Program-made: the position numbers and the translations under genes | Assembly: GCA_002440885.1 (NCBI GenBank) | Contig: DJVY01000078.1 | Location: 3,824 to 38,228 of the forward strand | Direction of reading: 5' to 3' | Length of the DNA: 34,405 bases | Origin: Bacteroidales bacterium UBA6244 | GTDB lineage: Bacteria; Bacteroidota; Bacteroidia; Bacteroidales; F082 | In this document: positions 1 through 7,812 of the stretch, piece by piece | Position numbering within the stretch: position 1 is the stretch's first letter | How the letters are laid out: each line of letters opens with the position of its first letter | Notes under the pieces: generated by a model | What the model was told of the DNA's origin: nothing | The model's input: the letters and a program-made list of their open reading frames with translations, nothing else | The model's database searches: none

Positions 1-2563
1 TCCCGGTGTCATCATTTTCCAAATCCTCCTGTTCAGGTTCCGAATAGGGCAGAGGATCAATTAGTTTGATAGATTTTACTTTCCCGTTGGCAAGTTTCTT
101 TCCTTTGGCTTTCAAACTTTTTACGGCAATGAAATCAGCTAGTGGTAACACCTCCAGATCGAAGCTGTTGTTTTTCTCGTTTCTTAACTCATACGATATC
201 CGGGGCAGGTGATCAAACGAAAACGCGACCAGTTTTGAACCTTTGCTTTCGCTGATGAACAAGTGGTTTTTGTTTGCCATGCTGTTCTCCGGGACAAGGA
301 ATCTTTTCACAAAATAAGCTCCTTGCTCGCCATCGTAATAAACGGCGCTAACCACTTTTTCAGGATCTAGTTTGCTGATAGAGATCATGTTATCGTCGAA
401 GTGAGTCGACAGATCGTATCCGGTGAGTTTAAATTCTCCCGATGAAAGGATAGTCAGGATTTTGTCGTCGCCGGTAAAATCTCCCAGGTATTCCCCTCTC
501 TCATCGCTGTTCAATCTTCTTACGGTATCATCGTACCAAATGTTCAAAGCGCCGAGGGTAGATACTCCTTCTTCGCGCTGTACAATTGTTTTGATGGCGT
601 TTTTTGTAATCAGATTCCCCCTCGAAGCTCTTCCTTTTATGGCTAAGCTGCTGAAATCGAAATCGAAATGGAGTTTTTTTAGTTTTGCTCTGGGGCGAAG
701 GTAAACTTTTACAATCTCGGCTTCACCGTTAGGGTTGGCCGTGAAATAGACAACCTTCGATCCTTCTGTTCCACTGGTGAGGTCGTATTCCTTATCGCGG
801 GTAACGCCAACCACAGCAAAACGTTTAACGTAGTAGTTGCCCAGTTTGCCATCGCGGTAAACCATGTTGTAAATGGTTCTGTCATCGTTGCGCTTGAACA
901 CGTCAACATGAATAATTCCCTGACCCACAAATACTTTTGGGGAAACTTTACAAACGATTACCGTCCCGTTTTCACGGAAAGCGATGAGGTCATCAATATC
1001 AGAACATTCTGTAACATATTCGTCTTTCTTAAGCGCGGTGCCTATGAACCCGCCTTCCCTGTCGACATAAAGTTTTTCGTTGGCAACGGCCACCTGACTG
1101 GCATCTATGTTGTCGAAGTTACGTATCTCAGTCTTGCGCTCTTTTCCTTTTCCGTATTTTTTCTTTATTTGTCTGAAGTAATTTATCGCGTAATCAATCA
1201 GGTGATTCAGGTGGTTTTTCACCTCCTCCATTTCATCCTCGATGGTAGCAATACTTTCGTTGGCCTTGAAGGCATTAAATTTGGATATTCGTTTTATTTT
1301 AATTTCAGTCAAACGCACCAAATCATCTTCTGTAACCGTACGTCTGAGCAACGGTTTATAAGGTTCAAGTCCTTTGTCGATGGTAGACAGAACACACTCC
1401 CATGTTTCACAATCTTCTATGTCGAGGTAGATGCGGTTTTCGATAAATATTTTTTCTAGAGAGGCGTTGTGCCACATGTCTTCCAGCTCATTAAGCCTTA
1501 TTTCGAGTTCACTACGTAGGAGAGAAAGGGTATGCCCGGTATTGCTTCGCAGGATTTCATTTACGCCAACAAAACGTGGTTTCCCGTTTTCGATAATGCA
1601 GTTGTTTGGCGAAATAGAGATTTCGCAATTGGTGAAGGCGTATAGGGCGTCAATGGTTTGATCAGGTGATACGTTTGGTGCGAGATGGACGACGATTTCT
1701 ACTTCGTCGGAAGTATTGTCGTCAATTTTGCGGATTTTGATCTTGCCTTTTTCATTTGCCGCAACAATTGTATCAATGAGAGAAGTGGTAGTGGTCGAGA
1801 ATGGTATTTCTTTGATAACCAATGTTTTTTTGTCAATTTGAGCAATTTTAGCTCTTATCCTGACTTTTCCTCCTCTCAGTCCTTCGTTGTATTTCGAAAA
1901 ATCTGCTAATCCTCCTGTAAGGAAGTCGGGCAGAATCTCAAACTCTTTATCTTGCAAGCAGGCAATTGAAGCGTCAATAAGTTCATTGAAGTTATGCGGT
2001 AAAATTTTAGAGGCCAATCCCACTGCGATGCCCTCCACGCCCTGGGCCAGAAGTAAAGGAAATTTCACCGGGAGGGTAACAGGTTCTTTATTTCTTCCAT
2101 CGTACGACGGTTTCCATTGTGTTGTTTTAGGATTGAAAACCACCTCTTTGGCAAATTTCGACAACCTGGCTTCGATGTATCTGGGTGCGGCAGCGCTGTC
2201 GCCTGTGGCCGTGTTGCCCCAGTTTCCCTGCATGTCGATGAGGAGTTCTTTTTGCCCTAGTTGCACCAGTGCATCGCCGATGGAGGCGTCGCCATGCGGG
2301 TGAAACTGCATAGTATGCCCGATAATGTTGGCTACTTTGTTGTAGCGGCCATCATCAAGCCGGCTCATGGCATGCAATATCCTGCGTTGGACAGGTTTGA
2401 GTCCATCGTCGATTTCCGGAACAGCCCGTTCAAGAATAACATAACTGGCATAGTCGAGAAACCAATTCTCGTACATGCCTTTCAGATGGGTGGTACGATA
2501 CCCTTCTTCCTTGGGGTTTAGTCCGGTGTTTTCTATTCCTGTAATTTCATCCGATTCGCTCAT
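1..2563 (-). CDS. parC: DNA topoisomerase IV subunit A (partial, 3' end outside window)
   Basis: Type IIA topoisomerase breakage-reunion subunit; with ParE it decatenates and relaxes DNA. I translated the minus strand directly: 854 codons are open from the ATG at 2563 to the left edge, with no stop. Visible landmarks are an N-terminal FLDYASYVILERAVP segment, DDGLKPVQRRIL (about residues 52-63), the HPHGDASIGD winged-helix motif (88-97), and the AAPRYIEARL motif with catalytic Tyr129. A C-terminal beta-pinwheel region follows. The sequence matches what I know of Bacteroidales ParC rather than GyrA, which usually begins differently and carries a GyrA-box; the ParC versus GyrA choice rests on recall. 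Position 93 is Ala where E. coli GyrA Ser83 or ParC Ser80 sits. The gap to the upstream BatA-like gene is 83 bases with no obvious -7 element, so read-through transcription from that gene is possible. Confidence 0.93.
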   Translation of the reverse strand, partial: MSESDEITGIENTGLNPKEEGYRTTHLKGMYENWFLDYASYVILERAVPEIDDGLKPVQRRILHAMSRLDDGRYNKVANIIGHTMQFHPHGDASIGDALVQLGQKELLIDMQGNWGNTATGDSAAAPRYIEARLSKFAKEVVFNPKTTQWKPSYDGRNKEPVTLPVKFPLLLAQGVEGIAVGLASKILPHNFNELIDASIACLQDKEFEILPDFLTGGLADFSKYNEGLRGGKVRIRAKIAQIDKKTLVIKEIPFSTTTTSLIDTIVAANEKGKIKIRKIDDNTSDEVEIVVHLAPNVSPDQTIDALYAFTNCEISISPNNCIIENGKPRFVGVNEILRSNTGHTLSLLRSELEIRLNELEDMWHNASLEKIFIENRIYLDIEDCETWECVLSTIDKGLEPYKPLLRRTVTEDDLVRLTEIKIKRISKFNAFKANESIATIEDEMEEVKNHLNHLIDYAINYFRQIKKKYGKGKERKTEIRNFDNIDASQVAVANEKLYVDREGGFIGTALKKDEYVTECSDIDDLIAFRENGTVIVCKVSPKVFVGQGIIHVDVFKRNDDRTIYNMVYRDGKLGNYYVKRFAVVGVTRDKEYDLTSGTEGSKVVYFTANPNGEAEIVKVYLRPRAKLKKLHFDFDFSSLAIKGRASRGNLITKNAIKTIVQREEGVSTLGALNIWYDDTVRRLNSDERGEYLGDFTGDDKILTILSSGEFKLTGYDLSTHFDDNMISISKLDPEKVVSAVYYDGEQGAYFVKRFLVPENSMANKNHLFISESKGSKLVAFSFDHLPRISYELRNEKNNSFDLEVLPLADFIAVKSLKAKGKKLANGKVKSIKLIDPLPYSEPEQEDLENDDTG

Positions 2564-2646
2564 CAACTTACTGATAATTGTTATTTATGTTTGCCTGGTT
2601 TGGCTAATTTATTGATTATAACATGCTGAAAATTAATTATTAGTGT

Positions 2647-4662
2647 TTATTTTCTCAGCCTTAAAACCAATCCTTCTGCCGCCAGCGCTAAAAGTGCGAA
2701 GATAATAAATAGCTTCCAAACGGGATTTTCTTTTTTTAGCTTACTTATCATTTCTTCAAATTCCATATCGGACACATCCACCACTGCATAATGGGGCAGA
2801 TTGGCCATATGGCAAAGGCTGTCGAGTTGTATCGCAGTATAGCATTCCAAATCTGACTCTTCGCGGTTGTAATTATAAGCCGCTATTGCAATAAGGCTGT
2901 CGCGTTGCATTATATGATAATAACCCGATGCTGTAATGTGTCCATGTGTATTTAGATGAGCATACCTTGTTGTAGTCCTTAATTCAGGGATAAAAGATTG
3001 TCCTGTTTCAGTATTTTCAACGATTATCGGATCATCTCCTGAGGATGGGGGGATTTTTTTTAGTGTTAATTCATCGTTGCCGACGATGTGAAAAAGCTGG
3101 TCGGAAGATCCAGAACCAGCGGCTATTCCTCCAAAAAGCGGGGCAAAAAGCAGATTGGAAGATAAAGTGCTGAAATCATCTGAAATACCTGTCGTTAACA
3201 TGAAGAGTCGCCCTTTTTCCATTTGGTATTTAACCAATAAATCATCCCCGTTAAGCAGTGTTATCAGCGATTCTACACCTGATTTGGTTGGGAATTGATA
3301 GCGCGTGTGCGTGAAAATTTTTGGTAAATCGGCATTTTGAGGGATGCGGCTGATGCTGTTTTCAAAAAGGTCGCTTTTCAATTTAATGCCCGAAACGCGT
3401 GTGTCAGAAGTGTCGACAGAAAGGGCTGCATTCAGTCCGGCATTGGCCAGAAAAGGCTGCTCGCTCAGGGTATTGTTGCTTATGAGCAGTGTATTCCCTC
3501 CAGCTCTGATATATTGCGTAAGCTGTTGCGAGAGCCCTGAACTGTATTCATCAAGGCCATTTAGAATAATCAGGTCGTATTGGTCGAGTGCGTTGTAGTT
3601 AACGCGTTTGGATTCTACTTCCCGGAAAGCAAATAAACTATCGCTGTTATAAAAATTCCTCAACCATGGCGACTGTCCCCGGTTGTTGATAGCCAGAATG
3701 TTGATGTGTGGAACGACCTTAAACGTAAAGTACAGTGCATCATCAAATGTTACCGGATAATCGTCGATGGTGATGAGACCTTGTTTCCAACCTGAAGTTT
3801 GAGGTGTGTAACTGATGCTTATTGTAACCGATTTAAAAGCTTGTAAATCAACACTTGAAACGCCTTTCTGTTGTCCATCAATCGCCAGTGTTACAGGTAA
3901 TTTATCATAAAACTGCGCTGTTTTATTGGTGATGCGTATGTAACACGTAGTTTTTTGATAAGGGATTAGAATGGGGGTTGAAAACCAGACGCTGTCGACA
4001 AGGAGGTTGTTATTTTTACTGCTTGAAAAAGGGAAGAGCTGATAAGTAACAGCACTGTCGGATGGCCATTGTCCGATATCGGTTTTGTTGCGCTGAAAAT
4101 CAGAAAATAGCAAAAACTGGTGCTGTTCCTGTTGGCTGTTAAGGCGCGAAAGAATGGTGGAGGACAGTTTGGACTCAGTAGGAGAAATTTTTATTTGATC
4201 CAGCGCTGACAGGGTTTCTTCGGGACTAAGTTTTTTTTGTTGTCTGTCGAAAAAATCGTTCGTGCTCAAAATGAACCGAAAGTTCTGCGGTGAGCTCTGA
4301 ACAAGCTTCTTGGCCTCGTTCACCGCATTATTAAAAAGACGACCTCTGGCTCCTTCCTGCATCATGCTAAAGGAATTGTCGATATAAAGATGTTGTGTAT
4401 TCGATAGTGTAGTGGCTTCTTTTGTGCCGAAATTGGGTTGCGACAAGGCGAATACAAGTAAAATAATGGTCAAAATCCGTAATAGCAATACGATGAGATG
4501 TAGCACACTCCTTTGTTTTTTCGATTCAATAGTAATCTGTTTTAGGAGTGCTACATGGCTGAACCATATTTTTTTATGTCTCCTGAAATTAAAAAAATGG
4601 ATGGCCAGTGGAATCAGAATGGCAAACAATCCATACAGAAATTCAGGATGTTGAAAACTCAT
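2647..4662 (-). CDS. BatA-domain / VWA membrane protein with GATase-like region
   Basis: A 671-aa membrane protein of the Bacteroidota BatA-N-terminal family. Two N-terminal membrane segments (about residues 8-24 and 53-74) bracket a basic cytoplasmic stretch. A von Willebrand A-like domain follows, with the MIDAS signature DNSFS at 95-99. Around residues 320-400 is an alpha/beta region (DQYDLIILNGLDEY, then a GGNTLLIS turn) that resembles class I glutamine-amidotransferase-like folds without a visible catalytic Cys. A last helix (about 648-668) anchors the C terminus. The family is related to Bat 'aerotolerance' proteins, but this one stands alone, without MoxR, BatB or BatD, so its role is unknown. 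I chose the ATG at 4662 over an in-frame ATG at 4710 because a promoter-like element lies between them and MSFQHPEFLYGL is the usual family start. Confidence 0.85.
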   Translation of the reverse strand: MSFQHPEFLYGLFAILIPLAIHFFNFRRHKKIWFSHVALLKQITIESKKQRSVLHLIVLLLRILTIILLVFALSQPNFGTKEATTLSNTQHLYIDNSFSMMQEGARGRLFNNAVNEAKKLVQSSPQNFRFILSTNDFFDRQQKKLSPEETLSALDQIKISPTESKLSSTILSRLNSQQEQHQFLLFSDFQRNKTDIGQWPSDSAVTYQLFPFSSSKNNNLLVDSVWFSTPILIPYQKTTCYIRITNKTAQFYDKLPVTLAIDGQQKGVSSVDLQAFKSVTISISYTPQTSGWKQGLITIDDYPVTFDDALYFTFKVVPHINILAINNRGQSPWLRNFYNSDSLFAFREVESKRVNYNALDQYDLIILNGLDEYSSGLSQQLTQYIRAGGNTLLISNNTLSEQPFLANAGLNAALSVDTSDTRVSGIKLKSDLFENSISRIPQNADLPKIFTHTRYQFPTKSGVESLITLLNGDDLLVKYQMEKGRLFMLTTGISDDFSTLSSNLLFAPLFGGIAAGSGSSDQLFHIVGNDELTLKKIPPSSGDDPIIVENTETGQSFIPELRTTTRYAHLNTHGHITASGYYHIMQRDSLIAIAAYNYNREESDLECYTAIQLDSLCHMANLPHYAVVDVSDMEFEEMISKLKKENPVWKLFIIFALLALAAEGLVLRLRK

Positions 4663-4683
4663 AGCGTATATTATTGATGTTGG

Positions 4684-4715
4684 CAAAAATACAGAATCGT
4701 GGCGACCCAATTCAA
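4684..4715 (-). promoter_or_regulatory. Predicted Bacteroidota promoter for the BatA-like gene
   Basis: On the minus strand TATTTTTG (4684-4691) matches the Bacteroidota -7 consensus TAnnTTTG, and TTG at 4713-4715 lies 21 bases upstream as a -33 element. A second TTG at 4708-4710 gives a shorter spacer of 16. The ATG is 22 bases downstream of the -7 box. The position separates this gene from the CheB gene upstream. Confidence 0.55.
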
Positions 4716-4757
4716 GATGAAACGAAATTTATGGGTTGCATCGGCTTGGTTGTTGAA

Positions 4758-5372
4758 TTATTGATTTGAAGACTCGCCACGAAACAGATTCTCCAGTTCA
4801 ATCAGTTTTTTTGTAATTTCATCAAGGCTGAGCACGAAGTCAGGATTAGCGGTCTCTAAAGCAGCCTGAGGCATGACATAGGCTTCTGCTTCTTTCGGGT
4901 TTTGAACGATAGTCGTTCCGCCGAAGTTTTTAATTGCCAGCAAGCCTTTTGCTCCATCGTTGTTTGCTCCGGTTAATACCACGCCAATAAGCTTAGGTCC
5001 AAATGCATAGGCTGCTGATTCAAATAGCACATCCACCGAGGGTCGTGCATAGTTTCTTTTTTCTTCCGTGGACAGTGTTAAAGTGAAATCTTCCTCAATA
5101 AGCAAATGATAGTTGGGTGGGGCAATATATACCACACCCGGCAGTATGGGTTCTTTTTCGTCGGCCTCTTTGACGGTAACAAGCGACAGCCCGTCGAAAT
5201 ACTTTGCCATGAAATTGTCCGAATTGGGGCTGATGTGCTGCGCAATCATGATGGGAAGGGAAAAACCTTTGGGCAGGGAGGTGATGATTTTTTTCAAGGC
5301 ATAAAATCCTCCAGTAGATGACCCTATGACTATACCATGCATTTTATTTACTGACTTGCGCTTGATATCCAT
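4758..5372 (-). CDS. cheB: CheB-type protein-glutamate methylesterase, stand-alone catalytic domain
   Basis: Protein-glutamate methylesterase/glutamine deamidase domain of CheB, 204 aa, cytoplasmic. The catalytic triad is visible: Ser19 in GSSTGG (17-22), His46 in IAQHISP, and Asp139 in LTGANNDG (133-140). Classical CheB has an N-terminal receiver domain of about 120 residues that restrains the esterase until phosphorylated. Here only ten residues precede the catalytic domain, so that control is absent. The ATG overlaps the stop of cheR by one base (TAATG), which implies translational coupling. It is the last gene of the kinase operon. The expected substrate would be methylated Glu side chains on a receptor, but no MCP gene is in the window. 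An internal ATG at 5342 is an alternative start. Confidence 0.93.
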   Translation of the reverse strand: MDIKRKSVNKMHGIVIGSSTGGFYALKKIITSLPKGFSLPIMIAQHISPNSDNFMAKYFDGLSLVTVKEADEKEPILPGVVYIAPPNYHLLIEEDFTLTLSTEEKRNYARPSVDVLFESAAYAFGPKLIGVVLTGANNDGAKGLLAIKNFGGTTIVQNPKEAEAYVMPQAALETANPDFVLSLDEITKKLIELENLFRGESSNQ

Positions 5373-6214
5373 TATACGATTCTCTTTTTATATAATTTCT
5401 CTTGAAAATTAACGGTTTCGTATAATCCTGCCTTCGATGAAAACTGGATTGTCTCTTTTGATCCCAGGCACAGAAAGCCTCCATTTATTAAACTGTCGGA
5501 GAATAAGTTAAAGACGGTGTCTTGCAAGTCGCGGTTAAAATAGATCAGCACGTTGCGGCAGATAATGATGTTTACCTCTGCAAACACGCTGTCGGTAACC
5601 AGGTTGTGTTCGGCAAAAACGATGTTCTTTTTTAACGATTGGTCGAAGATGACGCTGTTGTAGTCGGCCATGTAATAGTCAGAGAACGATTGCCTTCCCC
5701 CTGCCTGTTGGTAGTTAGCAGTAAATTCCTTGATCCGGTTGATGGGGTAGATGCCTTTTTTGGCGATTTCAAGCACATTGGTGTTAAAATCCGTTGCGTA
5801 AATCTGAACCCTGTTGTACAGTCCTTCTTCCTTGAGTAAGATGGCAAAAGAATAGACCTCCTCGCCTGTAGAACATCCTGCGTGCCAAACTTTTATAAAA
5901 GGGTAGGTTTTTAGAATAGGGATAATTTCTTTACGGATGGCCAAATAGAACGAAGGATCACGAAACATTTCGGTAACATTTATCGACAGATCGCGTAGCA
6001 GTTGATCAAAGAATCCTGGTTCATGAAGCACTTTGTGCTGCATTTCGGAGATGCTTTTTAACCCTGATGTGGATAAACGACTTAACAACCTGCGTTTAAC
6101 ATGGGCCTTGCTGTAATTTCTGAAATCATAACCATACTGTTGAAAAATGGCTTCTAAAAGCAGCTCGATTTCGAGGTTTACAGTTAAATTATGTTCGTCT
6201 GAGTATAGGTTCAT
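5372..6214 (-). CDS. cheR: CheR-type protein-glutamate O-methyltransferase
   Basis: S-adenosylmethionine-dependent methyltransferase of the CheR family, 280 aa, close to the usual length. An N-terminal helical domain contains YSKAHVKRRLLSRL (about 34-47). The NVTEMFRDP segment (79-87) is the conserved hinge before the Rossmann fold. The SAM-binding loop AGCSTGEE is at 112-119, the acidic ribose-binding Asp at 142 (YATDFN), and the CRNVLIYF strand at 219-226. The family methylates Glu residues in the coiled-coil of chemoreceptors. The start ATG overlaps the stop codon of the upstream kinase gene (ATGA), and the stop overlaps the cheB start. Such tight coupling to four hybrid kinases and cheB, without an MCP or CheA, suggests that the substrate is in this operon or is encoded elsewhere. 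Confidence 0.94.
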   Translation of the reverse strand: MNLYSDEHNLTVNLEIELLLEAIFQQYGYDFRNYSKAHVKRRLLSRLSTSGLKSISEMQHKVLHEPGFFDQLLRDLSINVTEMFRDPSFYLAIRKEIIPILKTYPFIKVWHAGCSTGEEVYSFAILLKEEGLYNRVQIYATDFNTNVLEIAKKGIYPINRIKEFTANYQQAGGRQSFSDYYMADYNSVIFDQSLKKNIVFAEHNLVTDSVFAEVNIIICRNVLIYFNRDLQDTVFNLFSDSLINGGFLCLGSKETIQFSSKAGLYETVNFQEKLYKKRIV

Positions 6215-7812
6215 TTTTTTGTTTGGTTAAAAACTTCATTTAGCAAAAGGAGGAGTTCATTTTTACGCATAGGTTTGCTTAAGTAATAATCCATGCCATT
6301 TTGCAGATAATTGTTAATATCTTGCTGAAAAGCGTTGGCTGTTAGAGCAACAATTTTTACTCCTTTCGCAACCCCTTGATTTTTCTCGCGGGTGCGTATT
6401 TCCATGGTGGCTTGCATGCCATCCATCACCGGCATCAGGATGTCCATGAGGATAATGTCATATGTGTTTTCCTGATGCTTTGCCACTGCCTCTTCGCCAT
6501 TGTTGGCAATGTCGCATGACAGGCCTATCTGATTGAGCATTATTGAACTGACTTTTTGGTTGATCAGGTTATCTTCGGCAAGCAATATTTTCAGGCTCGT
6601 GGGCAAAACAGTTCCGGTTGGAAGTTTTTCTGCTCCGGCAGGTTGCTCGCCTTGCTGTGCCACGATAGTGAACCAAAAAGTGGAACCTTTTCCCCATTCA
6701 CTCTCCAAGCCGATTTCGCCTCCAAGCAACTCGGCAAGACGCTTCGAGATGGTGAGCCCAAGGCCTGTCCCCCCGTGTTTCCGGGTTGTGGAACTGTCGG
6801 CCTGAGTAAATTCTTTAAACATATTGCCTTGGTGTTCAGGACTAAGACCTATGCCCGTATCAATGATTTCGAATTTGAGTATTATCTCGTCAGGGGTTTG
6901 TTTGGTAGTACTTAACCTAAGACTAACCCCTCCTTTTTCGGTAAACTTGATGGCATTATTAAGTAAGTTGATCAGGATTTGCTTGATTCTTAGTGGGTCA
7001 GATTTGATATATTCCGGAACATCCTGACCCATATGCATATCCAGTTTTATTCCTTTTTCGTTGGCTTTAAGCTGGAGTACTTTAAACACATTGCTTATTT
7101 GCTTGACAAGCGAAAAGGATATGGATTCTGTTTGGAGCTGACCAGCTTCTATTTTCGAAAAGTCGAGGATGTCGTTGATAATGACGAGCAAATCTTCGCC
7201 TGACAGTTTTATAGAATGTAAATAATCGAGTTGCAGTTCAGTTAGTTCGGTTTCTGAAAGAATTTCACTCATGCCGATAATCCCATTTAACGGGGTACGG
7301 ATTTCGTGTGACATGTTAGCCAGAAATATTGATTTGGAGTACGTTGCATATTCCGCTTTTTCTTTGGCTTTGATAAGTTCGAGGGCATTTTCTTCTTTTT
7401 CGGCTAACAGTTTTTTAAGCTGCATTTGTTGCATGTAAAGCTCAATAAATATTCGAACCTTGCCGATAAGCATGGGCGATTTTATTGGTTTGGTGATGAA
7501 GTCCACAGCCCCTGCATCAATGCCTTTTCTGATATAGAATTCGTCGGAGTAAATTGCTGAAACGAAGATGATGGGCAGGTATCGGGTTCTTTTGCCGCTT
7601 CGCAAAAGTTCTACGGTTTCATAACCATCCATGTCTGGCATCTGTACATCAACAATGGCAAGTGCAAAATCGTGGTGCAGCGTTTGTTTAAGGGCTTCAT
7701 TGCCAGAGAGGGCTCTAACGAATTCTACCTCCAGATCACACAGTACTTTTTCAAGCGAAATGAGATTGGCCAGCTTGTCGTCGACGATTAATATTTTCGG
7801 TTTTGCATCCAT
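6211..7812 (-). CDS. Soluble hybrid histidine kinase, REC-HisKA-HATPase-REC
   Basis: A 533-aa cytoplasmic hybrid kinase with no membrane segment or PAS/GAF sensor. The N-terminal receiver (about 5-125) has the acidic pair in ILIVDD and phospho-acceptor Asp55 in IVDVQMPDMDG. A short coiled coil (about 128-158) leads to HisKA with His169 in SHEIRTPLNG. HATPase_c follows with NLLNNAIKFT, DTGIGL and GGTGLGL boxes. The C-terminal receiver (about 407-528) has phospho-acceptor Asp457 in ILMDILMPVMDG and a normal SKP motif. An N-terminal receiver as the input suggests that it receives phosphate from another kinase in the operon. It starts immediately after the stop of the upstream kinase (TAAATG) and overlaps cheR. 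It is paralogous to the 674-aa kinase at the head of the operon. Confidence 0.94.
   Translation of the reverse strand: MDAKPKILIVDDKLANLISLEKVLCDLEVEFVRALSGNEALKQTLHHDFALAIVDVQMPDMDGYETVELLRSGKRTRYLPIIFVSAIYSDEFYIRKGIDAGAVDFITKPIKSPMLIGKVRIFIELYMQQMQLKKLLAEKEENALELIKAKEKAEYATYSKSIFLANMSHEIRTPLNGIIGMSEILSETELTELQLDYLHSIKLSGEDLLVIINDILDFSKIEAGQLQTESISFSLVKQISNVFKVLQLKANEKGIKLDMHMGQDVPEYIKSDPLRIKQILINLLNNAIKFTEKGGVSLRLSTTKQTPDEIILKFEIIDTGIGLSPEHQGNMFKEFTQADSSTTRKHGGTGLGLTISKRLAELLGGEIGLESEWGKGSTFWFTIVAQQGEQPAGAEKLPTGTVLPTSLKILLAEDNLINQKVSSIMLNQIGLSCDIANNGEEAVAKHQENTYDIILMDILMPVMDGMQATMEIRTREKNQGVAKGVKIVALTANAFQQDINNYLQNGMDYYLSKPMRKNELLLLLNEVFNQTKK

Noticed and set aside
423..2521. A series of plus-strand open frames across this region
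   Set aside because: They lie antisense to the continuous minus-strand parC frame, which carries conserved topoisomerase motifs throughout; none has a recognisable domain.
4663..4710. N-terminal 16-residue extension of the BatA-like protein
   Set aside because: The upstream ATG is followed by a predicted promoter -7 element inside the extension, and the added residues precede the family's normal first membrane helix.
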